Shown here piece after piece: positions 37,905 to 51,500 of a stretch of DNA of 64,000 bases. Location: positions 440,944 through 504,943 of the forward strand of contig NW_025064903.1 in the NCBI RefSeq assembly GCF_019112545.1, read 5' to 3'. Numbering within the stretch: position 1 is the first letter of the stretch; every line of letters begins with the position of its first letter. The stretch is from Guyanagaster necrorhizus (Eukaryota; Basidiomycota; Agaricomycetes; Agaricales; Physalacriaceae). The translations under genes and the position numbers were made by a program. The notes under the pieces are model-generated. The model ran no database searches, was not told the origin of the DNA, and worked only from the letters and a program-made list of their open reading frames with translations.

Positions 37905-39731
37905 TGACATGCCCTCTCCAAGTTCAGGCATGTAAAATTGCAAAAATTGTAAATACATGGACCACATTCCAGATCAGTAAGCATGTAACAGAAAATAGGA
38001 CTAAAGCACACAGAAACCTAGCTATCATAATGATAAACTGAAGTAACAATAAGCAGAGTGCATAGCCTAGTAACAGACTAATATCAGAGGGGTTAGACTG
38101 CATGTGAGATCCCAGCACTTGGCCCCAAATGTGCCAATACTATTACAAGAAGATATGCTAAAAATAAAAAGACTATGATTGAAATATAATCAGCAAGTCT
38201 GATCACATTGATCAAAGATGCACAGCCATTGATGCACTGATGGGACATGCCTTAGAACAGAAAACTGAGACCCAAAGAAAGATATCTGAGTAAATGGGTA
38301 TTGAACAGAGAAATAGACTAATGACAACAAGCTAACAAGTAGAGAAATATTACTCTAGGAATGAATAGTGCAGATACCATCCTGAGCTTTGCATGCATAC
38401 ATATGGTGCCTTAGCATGCATAACACAGCAAGAGACTCTGCATCATACTAAGAAATGGCACCTTTAGTGAGTCAGATAGAATGACTGATTGGACACAGGA
38501 AAGCAGAACATAGCCATTGTGGCTGGCTTCTGGCATGAAAAATAACTCTGGGGGTCTGAGACAGTTTACTGCTGTCAGAGATGTCACCAAGAAAATAAGA
38601 AAGTGAGCAGACCTGATGAGGCCAGCTAGCTGATGTCAGCTAGTGAAGGAACAGTGGGCACAGTCATCACCCAAAAGAGAATAAGCATGGTGACTGCAAT
38701 ATGCATGTGAATAATACCCATGGGATCTGGCACAGAGTTCCACACTTTGAGGATACCATAGTAGGATTGTATTAGTAAGTACCATAGTAGAGTATTTAAA
38801 TATGGTATTGTATAACTGGAGAAGGAAGTTTTTCAACTCCTCACAGTTGTGGTGTATTGGGCACAGAAAGCCTTGCACTCTAGCTCTGAGTTTGTGTTAG
38901 TGACTCCAGGTGAGAGAATAAACTGATTATTGATATCATTAAGAGTGGTGTGAGAACTAAGCAAGGCATTGAAGCTCATGAAGGACTTGAGCTCAGTTTG
39001 ATAAGAGATTTTGGATTGCACTTTAACCTGAGAATAAGAGAGTGGTGTCTGAAGGGCATCATCTTGAGTTTTTGAGGTATTTATGATGCACAGTGCTACA
39101 GATGGTAGAGGTTCAAACCCTTTGGCTTGATTAGTGTGCGCTTTTGTGTTATTTCTGCAGATTGGCAGAGGTTCAAACCCTTTGGTCTGTCAGATAGTGT
39201 TTTATTGTGTTTGTATCTCTGGATCACATAGGTTTGAATCCTGTGGATCTATGATCAGTTTGGAAGCTTGTGAACAGAGATCTGTGCTCTTTGGCACTTG
39301 TGAACATGTTTGTGATTGGTTTTTGCTTAGAGCACAAAGTGTTGAGTTGTGTATTATGTGTGTTAGGGATTTGAGTTGATCTGAGCTGTGCTTAGAATCA
39401 TTTGAGAGTTTTAAAGGAGTGTTTTGACATATTGTATTGAACTGCAGTATCCTTTGCCTTGAGGCCCAGCAACACCAGTTGTCATCTCTTGTTCTGATAA
39501 AATGAAAAGCTTTGAGACTTAAAGAGACCTTGGACTGTTGTAAGTGCACTATTACTGTCTGCATGCTGTGATCTCATTGAAGAAGACAATTATATTTGTT
39601 GATTGCTACTTTTATTGCATTATAACCCCCTCATGAACTAAGAGTTTTATATGTGTGTTGGTGTGAGTGTGGACAGTGGATAATGCTCTGCTGTTTCTAT
39701 TTTCACCTTATGCATGCTCAGATCCACTTCA
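37905..39731 (+). repeat. Element D 5' LTR (1.8 kb)
   Basis: The LTR starts TGACATGCCC and ends CTTCA. The same start occurs at 53837 next to a purine tract, and inverted at 43513. The LTR contains three modules resembling the T arm of a tRNA (GGTTCAAACC or GGTTTGAATCC) at 39101-39124, 39161-39185 and 39221-39250; the first two look like a tandem duplication. Exact ends are uncertain by about 3 bp. It interrupts the RNase H of C. Confidence 0.85.
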
Positions 39732-39733
39732 TC

Positions 39734-39746
39734 TGGAGCCCACCAC
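39734..39746 (+). other. Element D primer-binding site candidate
   Basis: TGGAGCCCACCAC starts two bases after the LTR. It begins with TGG, as expected for pairing with the CCA end of a tRNA. I could not name the tRNA. This priming mode differs from the chromoviruses in the same window. Confidence 0.5.
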
Positions 39747-40199
39747 AAGGGGGGAGAAGTAGTTTTAAATGAATACAATTGGATTTGGAAGAGATTCCTT
39801 TAAGCAATTGTTTTAATGGGGTGAATAACTATCTAAAGTTTCCTTCTCTTAGAGTAAACCTGCTAGCATGCTTTCTTGTAAAGACAGCTAGTGAAAATAT
39901 GTTGTGTGATTTTCTCAGTGGTGTGGATACTTATTAAGAGTCAGAATAGCTGGAATCAACCAAACTCGAGAGCTAAGGACTAGAGCAGAGAAAGCAGCAA
40001 GTGGAATACATCTGCCACCAATTTACTCTCTTACCTCATGACCACAGAGTCAGAATACTTTGGAAACAGAGCTCACTGCATAGAAACACAGGAGTAAAGC
40101 AGGATCACAGCCCACTCCAGTTTCTAATTCTGAGTTTAGTCTTTTTTGATGTTGGATCAACCCCAGTGAAGATAACTCTTTAGAAATTGTACCACTCTC

Positions 40200-41772
40200 T
40201 ACTTCAAACTCACAACCTAATTTAAACCAAAATCCAGATCTGATGATCCCAACTAATACTGAGTTTGCAACTATAGCATCATCAATGCCAAGACTGAATG
40301 AAAAAGCTGCATCACACTTTGAGAGTTTCTCTGATGCCAAGAAACTTGAGCACTTCTTCTTGAGGTTAGAAGACCTCTTTGACAAGTGTGTGGTTGATGA
40401 TAATGAGGAGAAAAAGAAAGCAGTGATATCTTATACAGATATCAAAACAGAGCACCAGTGGAAAGTGCTTCTTAGCTTTGCTGCTGGTGAAAAATATGAT
40501 GACTTTAAATCTGAAGTACTAGACTGTTATGATGGCATGCAGGACAGTGATAGAGATGCAATATTAGAACTCAAAAGGCTAGTACATCATTATGACATAG
40601 TCCAGATTAATGACAAGAGTCAGTTTATAGCATTCAAAAGAGAATTCCAAGTACTTGCATCTGTGCTAAACAAAGTACTATCAAACAGAGAACTGGTGGA
40701 TTCATTCCTCACACCTATGTCTGACAAGCTGTATAGGTCCATTAAGCTACAGCTAGAGTGGTTACCACCACCCACAGGATTGACAAGGTGAGATAATGCA
40801 GATCCCTATAAACTAAAAGAGATCATGGATGCTGAATTAACAGCACTGCAAGATGTATTCTCATCCATAGACAGAAAGCGAGATGAGGCATGAGATATCT
40901 CAACCTCAACATCAATTGCACACAAATAGCACTGATTAACTATGGCTGCATGCAATTTACCTGTGGTAGAAGAGCATGGTGTGAAACAGGAAGAGATAGA
41001 GAGTGTGCTTGCTGTCATAAAGGATTTCATGGAACAGCAGACCTCTGTGAGTGATAAAAGGCTTGCAAGTTTAGAGAAAGCTATGATGGAGAACCAGAAG
41101 AGTCTCATGATGTTCATGCAGCAGCAGGCTAATAGAATGCAAGCATCAGCATATAATTTAGGCCCAGGAGCAATGGAATATGGACAGAATTACTTGTGTG
41201 CATGCTTTTTCTGTAGAGATACAGATAAGCACTGCTCGAGTGAGTGCTTCATAAAAGCCTCATACATCAAGGCCAGAAAAATAGAGATGGTTGATAGAAG
41301 AGCATGACTACCAGATGAGAGAGAGGTACCCAAAGATATTAGAGGGCAGTATGTGAAAGAGTGCATTGATGAATACTATGTGCACATGAAAGCTGGCAAG
41401 TTGCAGAGCCAGAATATAGTGATAAATGCTATAGACACTTCAGGGCTATTCTATGTCTCAGAGGGTTATAGCATGCTATTGCAAGAAAAATAGAAACTGG
41501 AGTGCCAGGTGTTTGCAATAAGGATGCAGCAGACAAGCCAAGAGTCAGAAATGTGGACTCACAGTAAGAGGCCACTATCTAATGAACCAGTGGAGCAAGA
41601 ACTGTTGGATAAGGACAGAGAGCAGGGTTTTTTTAGGCATTCAATGAAGGAGGGCAGGAATCATACAATGACTCATGGAGTTGCCAGGTCAGATTCACCA
41701 TCACCCTTGGAGGACATAAGAAATAAAAAACAGAGAGGAGCAGTTAGAGCTGAGGTAGTGAAGGATACACTG
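40200..41772 (+). pseudogene. Element D gag, first part
   Basis: A gag domain is open from 40243 to 40788 (FESFSDAKKLEHFFLRLEDL, KAVISYTDIKTEHQWK, YDDFKSEVLDCYDG). After a TGA it continues with a helical part and a zinc-knuckle-like CFFCRDTDKHCSSEC at 41203-41247. This matches the gag of large basidiomycete gypsy elements. Two more TGA/TAG codons follow. The frame reaches VVKDTL at 41772, where an inverted LTR interrupts it; it resumes in frame at 43519 as DDSEVEF. Confidence 0.8.
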
Positions 41773-43513
41773 ATGAAGTGGATCTGAGTGCATGCAAGGT
41801 GAAAACAGATACAGCAGAGTGTTATCCACTGCTCACACTCACACCAACACACACATAAAACTCTTAGTTCATGAGGGGATTATAATGCAATAAAAGTAGC
41901 AATCAACAAATATAATTGTCTTTTTCAATGAGATCACAGCACATGAATGGCAATAGCACACTTACAACAGTCCAAGGCTTTTCTAAGTCTCAAAGCTTTT
42001 CATTTTATTAAAACAAGAGGTGGCAACTGGTGTTGCCAGGCGTCAAGGCAAAGGGTACTGCAGTTCAATACAGTATGTTGAAACACTCCCTCAAAACTCT
42101 CAAATAGTTCCAAGCACAGCTCAGATCAACTCAAATCCCTAACACACACAATACACAACTCAAAGCTTCATGCTCTAAGCAAAAACCAATCACAAACACA
42201 TCCACAAATGACCAAAAGCACAGATCTCTATTCACAAGTTTTCAAACTGATCATAGACCTACAGGATTCAAACCTATGCAATTCAGAGACACAAACACAA
42301 TAAAACTCCATCCAACAGACCAAAGGGTTTGAACCTCTGCCACCTGTAGTGCTGCATGTTACAAATACCTCAAAAACTCAAGATGATGCTCTTCAGACAC
42401 TGCTCTCTTATTCTCAGATTAAAGTGCAATCCAAAATCTCTTATCAAACTGGGCCCAAGTCCTTCATGAGCTTTGATGCCTCACTTAGTTCTCACAGCTC
42501 TCTCAATGATATTCAATAATAAGTTTATTCTCTCATCTGGAGTTACTAACACAAACCCAAAGCTAGAGTGCAAGGCTTTCTGTGCCCAATACACTGCAAC
42601 TGTGGGGGGTCAGAAAACTTTTTTCTCCAGTCATACAATCTCATCTTTAAGTACTCTACTATGGTACTTACTAATATAATCCTACTATGGTATCCTCAAA
42701 GTGTGGAACTCTGTGCCAGATCCCACAGGTATTATTTGCATGCATATCACAGTCACCATGCTTATTCTCTTTTGTGCAAGAGCTGTGCTCACTGTTCCTT
42801 CACTAGCTGACATCAGCTAGCTGGTCTCACCAGGTCTGCTCACTTTCTTATTTTTCCAGTGACATCTCTGACAGTAGTAAACTGTTTCAGACCCCTGGGG
42901 TTATCTCTCATACCAGGAGTCAGCCACAATGGCTATGTTCTGCTTCTCTGTGTCTAGTCAGTCATTCCATCTGACTCATCAAAGGTGCCATTTCTTGGTA
43001 TGATGCAGAGTCCCTCACTGTGTTATGCATGCTAAGGCACTATAAGTATGCATGCTATTCATTCCTGGGGTAATATTTCTCTACTTATTACTTTGTTGTC
43101 ATCATTCTATTTCTCTGTTCAATACCCATTTACTCAGATATCTTTCTTTGGGTCTCAGTTTTCTGTTCTAAGGCATTTCCCATCAGTGCATCAATGGCTG
43201 TGCATCTTTGATCAATGTGATCAGAATTGCTGATCATATTTCAATCATAGTCTTTCTATTTTTAGGATATCCTCTTGTAATAGTATTGGTGCATTTAGGG
43301 TGAAGTGCTGGGACCTCACATGCAGCCTAACCCCTCTGGTATTAGTCTGTTACTAGACCATGCACTCTGCTTATTATTACTTCAGTTTATCATGATAGCT
43401 AGGTTTCTGTGTGCTCTAGTCCTATTTTCTGTTATATGCTTACTGGACTGGAATGCAGTCCATGTATTCGCAATTTTTGCAATTTTACATGCCTGAACAT
43501 GGAGAAGACATGT
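41773..43513 (-). repeat. Solo D-family LTR, inverted, inside D gag
   Basis: The 1.74-kb sequence is the reverse complement of the LTR at 37905-39731. It is flanked by CACTG on both sides (41768-41772 and 43514-43518), a 5-bp target duplication. Removing it plus one CACTG restores the gag frame (DTL-DDSE). No internal element sequence remains, so it is a solo LTR left after LTR-LTR recombination. It holds one copy of the duplicated tRNA-like module where the 5' LTR of D holds two. Confidence 0.85.
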
Positions 43514-45480
43514 CACTGGATGATTCTGAAGTAGAATTTCCATCAAAGACAACAAGCAAAAAGCAAGTGTGGCTGGATCCCATGCTCAAGACCATACTGA
43601 CTGTGTGCAGTCTAACTCCAGAACCAGAGATGCTATATCTCAATGTTCCAGATGTTACCAATGCAGGTAGAAAGGGAGATCCATCAAGGAGATGGCCCAA
43701 GAAGACAGGGTTTGTGCTCTATGTGGCTGAGGAGAAATTAGTGGCTTACCAGTTGAAAGCACCAGTAGAAGAGCATGCAAACTCACCTGAGATATTAGAG
43801 TGACTCATAAAGTCTCCTATAGTCATGACAGTTGGAGAATTGCTTGCTCTGTCAAAGATTGGCAGTTCAGTTAAATAAGAGTTGACTATGAAATGAGTAT
43901 CCCTGGATAAATCCAAGAAAAATGGCAAGCAACAGTTTGGGCTAGTCATAGAGAAAGAATCAGAGTCAGACAGCGAAGATAGAGTCACTGAGGCCCTTCC
44001 TTTTGCAGAGACAACTGATGATAAGAGAACTGGATTACTAAAGGATGCTGTATACTTATCAGAGATCTCATTTGAAGGAAACTTTGTGGTGACCACTGAG
44101 GCCAGCAATGGGATTCCTGAAGGTGCAGTGGTCTGGCAAGACTCTTTGGAGCAATATCTGAATGATGCCACAGAAAAAGGAGAAGTTCTAAAGCAGATCT
44201 ATGTAGCTAAAGACTCACAGACTTTGTGCTCTGTCTTCCCTTTTATAAATGGTGTAGAGTGGTTTGAAAGCTTGTATGATACAGGCTCACAGATTGTGTT
44301 GATGTCTAGCTGAGTAGCTGAGAGCCTGGAATTGATGTATGACCCAGACAAAGTAATAAACATGCAATCTGCAAATAAGCAAGTAAAGAAGTCCCTTGAG
44401 ATGATAAAGAATATCCCATTCTTGTTCAGTGATATCACAGTATATCTACAAGTATATATCATCAAGGATCCTGCCTATGATGTATTGCTTGATAGACCCT
44501 TTGATGCACTAACAACAAGTATGGTATATAATACAGCAGATGGAGGACAGACTATTAAGATAAAGAATCCTAACTCTGCACAGTGTGTGATGGTACCAAC
44601 ATTCTCCAGGAGACAGAAGATGTTTATGACATGCGAAGTAAGCAAGAGTTTTCAATGATCAGTGATTTGATTAACAATCAAAAAGATTTAGCACTAATAA
44701 TAGAGCCTGATCAAGATGGTGATCTGATGATCAGCACATATGCAAAGCCCACAAGATTACATGTATTTGAGAAAGAAGAATTACAGACAGTATATGCTGT
44801 AGCAAGCTCAATGGTGCATGGTGAGAATACAAGAGTGCATAGGACTTTATCCTTGTATTTTGGGGCACTTAAAGAAATAAAAGACATGAAAAGACAGGAC
44901 AGAGGTGCAGAGACATGTGCAAGAGACATCACATAGAATGTAAGTGAGATACAATGCAAAGCAAGCTCAGAGTGATGCATGAAAATTAAACTTTTTGACA
45001 AAGTCAGCATGGAGTATTCTCCACCTGCAGTAGGATCAGTAAAAGATGTCTTTGCAACAAAGAAATATAAGCCAGTAGCACAAAAGATATGACCTATTAC
45101 AGGAGGATTACCATCAGAGTTCTGCATTCTGCATGAAATTAGAGGAGACCCTTTGGCAAGCATGCCTCAATTGAGTATCCATCCACCAGAATATATACCA
45201 ACAGAAAGGTACACCCAAGAGTGCAAAGAGATAATCAACAGAGTTCACTCAGAAGACTTTCTATAGCCAGAAGAGTGCAAGCTCATGTATGAGTTTATGT
45301 GCCTGCAGAGCAAGGGATTTTCTTGGGATGATACCAAGTGAGGCCATTTTAAGGAGGAGTACTTTCTGCCAGTAACCATCCCAGCTGTAGAGCATACTCC
45401 TTAGATACAGAAGAACATACCAATTTCACCAGGAATATTTGATCAGGTATGCAAGATAATAAAAACCAAGATTAATGCAG
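43514..45480 (+). pseudogene. Element D gag C-terminus and protease
   Basis: The sequence continues the D polyprotein with a Lys/Glu-rich linker. The retropepsin follows with ESLYDTGSQIVLMSS; the active site DTGS is kept at 44278-44289. After it come MQSANKQ, ITVYLQVYIIKDPAYDVLL and RPFDALTTS, the usual protease core of this gypsy lineage. Several TGA/TAG codons (for example 44311) break the frame. A linker leads to reverse transcriptase. Confidence 0.8.
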
Positions 45481-48230
45481 GAGTGTATGAGCCATCAAAC
45501 TCCTCTTATCACTCACATTGGTTTTGTGTGGTTAAGAAAGATGAAAAGAGCCTGAGGCTAGTCCATAGCCTGGAGCTCTTGAATGTGATCACAATCAAGC
45601 ACTCAGGAGTGCCTCCAGTGACACATGAGCTAGCAAAGCACTTTGCAGGATGTTCCTGTAGAGGCACATTGGATCTCTATATAGAATATAATGAGAGAAC
45701 CTTAGATGAGAGATCTAGGGATCTTACTATATTCCAAACACCATTTGGCATGCTAAGACTTGTGACATTGCCTATAAGATGGACAAACTCAGTACCAATA
45801 TTTTATGATGATATAACTTATATATTGAAGGATGAAGTACCCATATCACTATACCATATGTAGATGATGTTCTGGTATGAGGACCAAAAACATGCTATGA
45901 AATTAAAGGTGGAGAATATGAAACTATCAAGGAAAACTGAGGGATTCACAGATTTGTGTGGAAACACTTCCAGAATATGAACTGAGTGGTACAATGCATG
46001 AAATATGCTGGGGGAACTTTCCCTGGTCACAAAGCAGTCCTTTGCATGTCAGAAATCATGGTTGTGAGACACCATTGCATCTATAAAGGCAGAAAATCTG
46101 AAACAGACAGAGTAGGAGTGATAATGTGATGGGGACCATATGAAGACTTAGGAGATGTGCACTCTTTTCTGGGAACAGTGGGAGTATACAGGATGTTCAT
46201 TAAAGATTATGCCAAGAAAGCAGATGCCTTGACAAGATTAACTTGCTTAAAAGTACCATTCAAATTTGGAGGTAAGCAGAGAGAATTGATGCAGATATTG
46301 AAGGATGCATTGCGCTCTAGTCCATCTTTGATGCCAATTGATTATGAGCTGGACACAGATGTGATTTTGGGAGTAGACACATCATACCATGCAGTCGGAT
46401 TCCATATCTGTCAAGTTGATCCAGATAATCCAAAGCAAAGGAGATATGCACACTTTGGTTCTATTGTTTTAAATGAGTGAGAAGTGTGCTTTTCACAACC
46501 AAAATGGGAGCTCTATGGACTATTCAGAGCCCTGCATGCTTGCTGACATTGGCTCTTTGGAGTGAGAAAATTGGTAGTAGAGACAGATGTGAAATACATT
46601 GCTGAAATGCTTAGAAACCCTGATGAGTTTCCTAATGCTGCAATAAACAGATGGATAAAGTCTATCTTGATGTTTCACTTCACATTGGTATATATCCCAG
46701 ATGAGAGACATGCACCAGATGAATTATCTAGGTGCAGTTTCCAGCCAGGAGATGAAGAATACTCAAATCCAGAAGATAAATATAGTCCACCAGATAAGGA
46801 ACCATGGAAATTCATCAATGGGACTGAAGATGAGATAGAAGACATTGCAGAATTTAAAGAGAGAATTGACACTCAGCATAGCTTTGTAACAGTTGCCAGA
46901 GCAGTACATGACTTCCATAAAGACAAAGTAATACAGGAAGCCTTAGAGCATGGTGAAACACATGCAGTACTGTATAACATGGGACTACTGCTCTCTGAGG
47001 CTGCTGAGTACAGTGACATAGCGAGTTATGATGAATCATGAAGGAGTAGGTATGCAAACATGCTAGATAAGCAATTGCCACAGGTAATTCAGTGGCATGA
47101 GAACCCTACCATGTGGATACCTGGATTTAATGATAATCAATACCAGAACTTTATAAGATATGCAAAGAACTTCATGGTGGATAAAGGAAAGCTATATAGA
47201 CAAGATATAGAGCCAGAATATAAGCTAGTCATCTACTCAGAGAAGAGAATGTATATAATGAAAGCAGCATATGATCAACTAAGACACCGAGGGATATATA
47301 TGATAAAAATGTTGATTAAAGAGAGATTTTGGTGGCTAGAGATGGAGTGCAATATCTCATGCTTTGTTAGCACTTGCAACATATGCCAGGAGGATGAACC
47401 TTAGTGAGTGAAACTGCACAAGCAATCACAGAATGGTTATTTGAAGATATCATATGCTGGTAGAGCTGTATTTCCTTGATAATAATGGATAACAGTAAGC
47501 AATTTAAAGCTGCAGTAGCATATTTAAAACAGAAATATGGTATAAAGGGGATAAGAATATCTCTATACAACTCACAGGCCAATAGAAGGATAGAACAACT
47601 GCACTGTGATGTGCAGCAGAGCCTATTCAAAGCATGTGGGGGAAATGAAAAAAAGTGACATTATTACTTCATGCTAGTGATGTGGGCTGATAGAATCACT
47701 GTCAGAAAATGGATGGGATGCTCTCCCTTTTTTGTGGTTACTGGTGCACATCCAATATTACCACTTGATGTGCTAAAAGCAACATGGCTAGTTGAGTATC
47801 CAGAGAGAATTATAGAGGATTGGGAGCTCCATGGATTGTGCATGATAGCACTAGAGAAACATGCAGATAAAGTAGCAGAGATGCACAATAATATGGATGA
47901 GAAAAAGAAACAAGATACATTGAAGTATGCGATAATGCATGCAAATAAAATTAAGTCCTATAACTTCAAATGAGGGGACTTAGTTCTAATGCACAATACA
48001 CAGATTGAGAGTGCACTGAATACAAAGATGAAACTATAGTATCTAAGTTTCTTAGTTGTACTGGACTGCTCAAGTGCAGGAAACTACATCCTGGCAGAAC
48101 TAGATAGCATGCTAATTGATTCAAAGATTGCAGCATTCTGTGTGATCCCATACCTCACATGCAATTCTATAGAAATTGATGATAAGGTCATGCACTAGCT
48201 GTGCAAAGATTCAAAAGAATTGTGAAAGAT
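45481..48230 (+). pseudogene. Element D reverse transcriptase, RNase H and integrase
   Basis: Reverse transcriptase motifs include VYEPSNSSYHSHWFCVVKKD and FQTPFGMLRLVTLPI. A frameshift near 45840 follows, then PYVDDVLV with YVDD at 45857-45868. RNase H lies at about 46150-46740 (FLGTVGVYRMFIKDYAKKAD, LGVDTSYHAVGF, PDELSR). The integrase zinc finger is near 47270-47400 (LRHRGIY, CNICQ). The core is shortened: about 200 bp before IIMDNSKQFKAAVAYL (47476) are missing, including the first catalytic Asp region. The tail has the GPY/F-like module (NYILAELDSMLIDSKIAAF). It lacks a chromodomain, unlike A, B and G. Confidence 0.8.
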
Positions 48231-48556
48231 ATTAGAGTCACCAGAACCAAAAGACAGATGGCTATTGAACTTCACTAAAGAGTTCAAAGAATCACCAACT
48301 CCAAAAGTGTCAGACACAGTTAACTTAGATGAAGATTAGTGCAGAATGCAGAAATGCCTTCTACAGGCATATAATTACTAAGTAATAACAGAATATACAG
48401 CACTAGCTACTGTACTTGCGATATGAGAAGGTTTAAAAGAGTGCTACATTGGAGTCAAAGATAGAAAAGGAGAATAAGAGATCATGACAAACCAGTAAGA
48501 GATGACCAGATGATGGATGAGTACCATAGATGTCAAGTATCACTACTGCCCTGGGA

Positions 48557-51500
48557 TCAGGCAGACAGAGGCTTCACATTAGATAAGGTGAAAGGAGCAG
48601 AAGGAGTCTCAGTCTCCACAGGAGTAGGATCTTCAGAGTCTGCTGATGCTGGAACCAAGGGATGAAGGGCAGACTGGACACATTCAAGTTCATCAAGGAG
48701 AAAAGTGTGCTGTTTCTCAGCAGCATATAGAGTGTGCTGGAGCACAAGGACATCATCCATGAGGGCACTCTCAAGCTTGGCCAGATGCTCAGGTCTCTCC
48801 ACTGTAAAACAACTCATGGTCAATCCTTTATAACTCTTGTACAAAGCATCGACACTAGGAGCAGCTTCCTTATTGTTGGCAACTGAAAATATAAAGAGCA
48901 CAATTAAGAAATGACATAGTGAGCAATGAAAAAGAGATACATACAGGCATTAATAAGTCCAAGAGCTGAGACAGGGTGCTGCTCTCCAACCTCATGAAAA
49001 CCATGATGGAAATACTCTCAGACTGATGGAAGCAGGAATGATGGCTTAGCATGCTTGCAAGCATGAGCACTGTCTTTGCTGATAAACCTTTGGAAAGTTG
49101 TCTGAGCCACTTTACTGGTCAGAAACACAAGTGGTAGGCAAGAAAAGGAGACAACATACCTGACTCTTGTTGGAGCAATCAGCAAAAGAATGACTATTGG
49201 CACCAGAATGCACACAGAAAGATGGCTCTTTCTAGAATTACAATCTCTTAGTGAAGGGGACACTGATAACATACAAAGACTCTGACCTTGTAGGATTCCT
49301 TATGCTTGTTTTCAGTAACCACATTGCTAGGCCTAGCCTTGAAAAACTTCAGAAACCATCCAGCCCTGGAGGCCTCCTCATCAATGACCATCTTGAGGAG
49401 ATTGGACCTCAGATAGTCAAGCAGAGATTGTGAAGACTAGACATACTTTAATAGACTCAGTATCAGAATCAGAATGGACTGCTATCTTGTCTGGGTCATC
49501 CTTGTCATCATCAGACTCAGTATCAACAGTGACACAAGAATGATGAATAGCACAGTCTTTGCCCTTATTGCATGCAATAACTCTGGCCTAGCAGGAGAAA
49601 ATCAGTCAGAAGAGCTATTAAACAGAGAAAACGATTATAAACCAACTTAGGGTCATAATAAGGGCCAGTTGGAAGGGAAGGAGCACCTGGCCCATCATCT
49701 GCAAGCTGACCTCACTCACTTTGAACCCATCTCATGATGGTCTTGAGCACCTTATGGTTAGGCTGCTTGGAAGCATTGGTATGGAATTCCTTTTCAATAG
49801 CAGTGTGAGTGTGAAAAACCAACTCCTTGAGGTCCTTATCCCTGGTGAGCTTGCTTTTATAATGCTCAAGATGAGACTATCAGGTAGAAGTCAGTAAAAT
49901 GGCAGGAATAGTGCACAAACACATACGGTATACTCCTGGAGTTGATCAAAATGATCATTCACAGTAGTAGCAGGATCCTTGCAGAGGGACATGATGACAG
50001 CCTTCACAACAATGAAAGTAGGGATCATTTTGACAGAGAACGGAGAAGAAATGGACAAGTAACAGTAAAGACAATAAGAGAGATGGTGAGTGGAGTCAAA
50101 ACAAGATGAAAAACCCTCAACCTTTATACCTATGTGATAATAATATTTGATCAGGAAAATAATAACAGAAAAAGAAATTCTATGAGAAAGGACAGACATT
50201 AAGGGTGCCAAGCTCAGAAAACTAATGTTTGACATGTGCAAGACTTGAAAACCTGATCTGGCCTTATAAAATAAATAAATTATCATTTGAATTATAACTG
50301 AGGACAGTTAGATGCTTTTGGTGTAGGGGATATAGTGGTATACCTAGGGTATTACTATAACAGAGACAGTAAATTTTGTGATTGCAATCCCTGCTAGACA
50401 TAGAAACAGAAGAATAAAAAAGAAATAATGGAATAATGACAGAAAATCAAATTATTGATAGCAGTGACAGATCCAGACAGTTAAAGGAGAGTCAACACGC
50501 AATGATACCGACATCCCACCAAGGAAATAAGAAGAACAGGTTGGAAGAGAGCAACAGGACAGCTTATAAAATGACAGAAAAGGAGAAATAATGAATAAAG
50601 AATACTGATGCGCAGGACTCAGGTATGAGCCCAACATGGTAATCAGAGCTCTTGTAAGCCAGAGAGATTGAAATATAAAACTCAGGCTCAGCTGAAATCG
50701 AAAAAAGCGCAACAAAAGAGGTATATTGGTATACTAGAGCTCTACAGGCCTGTAAGAAAAAGAGCACACAATATGACAATGAGCTATGAACAGAGTGCTA
50801 CTACTGGCTGCATCTAAAGACCCTGAGTGCGGCTATAAATAAAGAAGAATATCTACAAGAAAACATAGTGCAAAGAAAGGAAACAGAAAGAAGTACAAGC
50901 ATCCAAGATGTGTTAAGAGAGATATCAGGCTTTACTCAGTGTCAGAGCTAGACACCATGGCATCCCCATTGATAGATGTATCCTTAGAACCAGGATGTAC
51001 CAAGAAAGATTTAAAGAGATCAGAGACTTGTGCATAAGCTTCGATGATCTCAGTACCATGCTCATAAGAAGCAATGGCATTAAGACCATCAGTAAGCTCA
51101 CCCACAACCTGCTGCCAGTCCTCATACAAGAGCTGAAGAAACCTTGTGAGCAGCTTGATTTTGACTTTGATACACTTGATATGGTCAACACCATGATGAA
51201 TAGCTAAGAGCAAGACAATCAGGCAGACCAGAAATAAACAGAGATTAGAAAAAACATACCACTATCACCACTGAGAGTGAGAGGGTCTAATAAAGTAGTG
51301 GCATGATAGAGCTGATTGGCATCCCAGCATGCAGAGCAATGGCCATGACAAGTGGATCTACAGCACATACAGATCTTCTCACCAACTCCACCCTCAAAAA
51401 TGCACTCCTTAGAGAAACCAGCCAAAGTGCAGTTAAAGCATGGCCAGAAAAGCTAGTGAGTGAGGAAATAGGAACAGAAAAGACAAATATACCAGAGAAG

